The notes under the pieces were generated by a model. It saw only the letters and a program-made list of their open reading frames with translations. It did no database searches and was not told where the DNA came from. A stretch of DNA of 43,028 nucleotides from Firmicutes bacterium UBA1768. Its GTDB lineage: Bacteria > Bacillota > Clostridia > Peptostreptococcales > Anaerovoracaceae. Positions 42,165-43,028 of this stretch are shown piece after piece. Within the stretch, counting starts at the first letter, position 1; every line of letters starts with the position of its first letter. The stretch is taken from positions 1 through 43,028 of the forward strand of contig DCGW01000084.1 of the NCBI GenBank assembly GCA_002315335.1. Reading direction: 5' to 3'. A program made the translations under genes and the position numbers.

Positions 42165-43028
42165 TTAAATAATTTGTGTAACCCTTGCACAAAACTCACC
42201 ATTATTTATTCTGACGTTAATATCATCACCAACATTTACATCATCTATTGCTTTGATCAGCCTGCCATTTTTGTCGCTTATTGCCCCGTAGCCAAGCTCC
42301 ATCAGTCGATGCGGATTTAAGCTTTCTGCACCCGCCATAAGCCTTTCCATCTTAGCCTCTTCACTTTGTATTAACGATTTAAAGGCAGCGGCAGCCTCCT
42401 TGTATATAGAACCCGCTCTGATTTCCATGAGCTCCACCCGACTTTGAAGATTATTTAACAAAGTCAAGGGCGAAGCGTTTTTTACATCAGTTTCAAGACT
42501 GAAAATTTTCCTTTCGGTTAAAGCCCGCGCTTCATCAAGAAGGAATTCAATTGTTGTCTGAAGGTCAATAGTATTTGCAACCGAGGCTTCGGCTCCTGCG
42601 GTAGGGGTTGCTGCTCTGAAATCCGCAGCAAAATCTGCTATGGTAAAGTCTGTTTCATGTCCGACAGCAGAAATAATTGGTATTGAGCACCCAAAAATAG
42701 CTCGTGCGGTTTTTTCTTCGTTGAAAGCCCAAAGGTCCTCCATTGAGCCCCCGCCTCTTCCGACTATAATAACGTCGGGCTTTTCGCTCATGTTTTCAAG
42801 GGCTTTGAGAGCTGCCGCTATATCTTCGGCTGCGCCCTCACCCTGAACCTTACAGGGGCACAGCACAATATCAACAACCGAGTTTTTATTTTTTATGGTC
42901 CTGATTATGTCCCAGACTGCCGCACCCGTGTCTGCAGTGCAAATCCCCACCCTTTTAGGAAACTTCGGAATAGGCTTCTTATATTTTGGGTCAAAAAGTC
43001 CTTCGACTTCCAGTTTTTTCTTTAATTT
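42165..43028 (-). CDS. xseA: Exodeoxyribonuclease VII large subunit, C-terminal part
   Basis: Catalytic subunit of a single-strand exonuclease used in repair. 287 codons are present and the gene runs off the right edge, so the N-terminal OB domain is missing. Visible: KLEVEGLFDP and KFPKRVGICTADTGAA, VIIVGRGGGSMEDLWAFN, SAVGHETDFTIADFAADFRAATPT, a helical region, and the end domain (LMELGYGAISDKNGRLIKA). The xseB small-subunit gene, often directly downstream, is not there: plsX follows. Confidence 0.94.
   Translation of the reverse strand, partial: KLKKKLEVEGLFDPKYKKPIPKFPKRVGICTADTGAAVWDIIRTIKNKNSVVDIVLCPCKVQGEGAAEDIAAALKALENMSEKPDVIIVGRGGGSMEDLWAFNEEKTARAIFGCSIPIISAVGHETDFTIADFAADFRAATPTAGAEASVANTIDLQTTIEFLLDEARALTERKIFSLETDVKNASPLTLLNNLQSRVELMEIRAGSIYKEAAAAFKSLIQSEEAKMERLMAGAESLNPHRLMELGYGAISDKNGRLIKAIDDVNVGDDINVRINNGEFCARVTQII

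Noticed and set aside
1..43028. CRISPR array, tRNA or rRNA genes, integrase or transposase, defence cluster
   Set aside because: No regularly spaced repeats, tRNA-like folds or recombinase motifs were found; the toxin-antitoxin pair is a lone two-gene module.

Overview
The window looks like a chromosomal segment of a low-to-moderate GC member of the Clostridia (Firmicutes). Evidence: Gram-positive style ribosome-binding sites (AGGAGG and close variants), TTGACA/TATAAT promoters with 17-base spacers, a phosphofructokinase with pyrophosphate-type motifs, an SLH-anchored surface protein, SepF, FtsY without an acidic N-terminal domain, a NiaR-type regulator and a J-domain/DUF5685 pair typical of anaerobic clostridia. 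A finer placement (for example Anaerovoracaceae-like) would be a guess. No tRNA, rRNA, CRISPR array, phage or transposase gene is visible. Nearly everything reads on the minus strand; only three genes read on plus.

Layout. 1-5.8 kb: a cut-off gene start at the left edge, pyrB carrying only the zinc part of PyrI, an orphan prepilin peptidase, a plus-strand FAH-family gene, ilvE, and a coupled sirtuin/PPi-PFK pair. 5.83-6.30 kb: a non-coding gap holding an inverted-repeat element with two hairpin copies and a perfect palindrome. 6.3-8.2 kb: plus-strand plsC plus a PF13679-type methyltransferase. 8.3-8.8 kb: a RelE/ribbon-helix-helix toxin-antitoxin module with operator-like direct repeats. 8.8-13.2 kb: ung, coaBC, a type-I membrane protein and a zinc-ribbon/propeller-like protein, apparently one operon. 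13.2-16.4 kb: iscR-like/nifS/iscU/mnmA, sulfur mobilisation for Fe-S clusters and tRNA thiolation. 16.5-20.1 kb: ddh, an alanine-type aminotransferase and a PTS_EIIC_2 permease. 20.2-25.3 kb: SLH surface protein, NiaR-like regulator, secreted C39-like protease and M50-family membrane protease.

25.5-32.7 kb is a long minus-strand operon with a strong promoter at 32.67-32.70 kb: HlyD-like membrane protein, yggS, sepF, yggT, lspA, rluA-family pseudouridine synthase, DUF5685, J-domain protein, aroQ and a class I aminotransferase. It mixes division, lipoprotein processing and metabolism. 32.8-42.1 kb is a second operon: plsX, rnc, smc, ftsY, der, plsY, gpsA. It joins phospholipid synthesis (PlsX makes acyl-phosphate, GpsA makes glycerol-3-phosphate, PlsY joins them) to chromosome condensation, membrane targeting and ribosome assembly. 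The 3' part of xseA runs off the right edge.

Most of the window is ordinary housekeeping. The parts most worth a second look are the inverted-repeat element at 5986-6246, the DUF5685/J-protein pair with prenyl-synthase-like Asp motifs, the truncated PyrI fusion on PyrB, the leaderless-looking start of the division operon, the TA operator, and the NiaR-type regulator embedded among exported-protein genes. I do not see a clearly new multi-gene defence or mobile system here.
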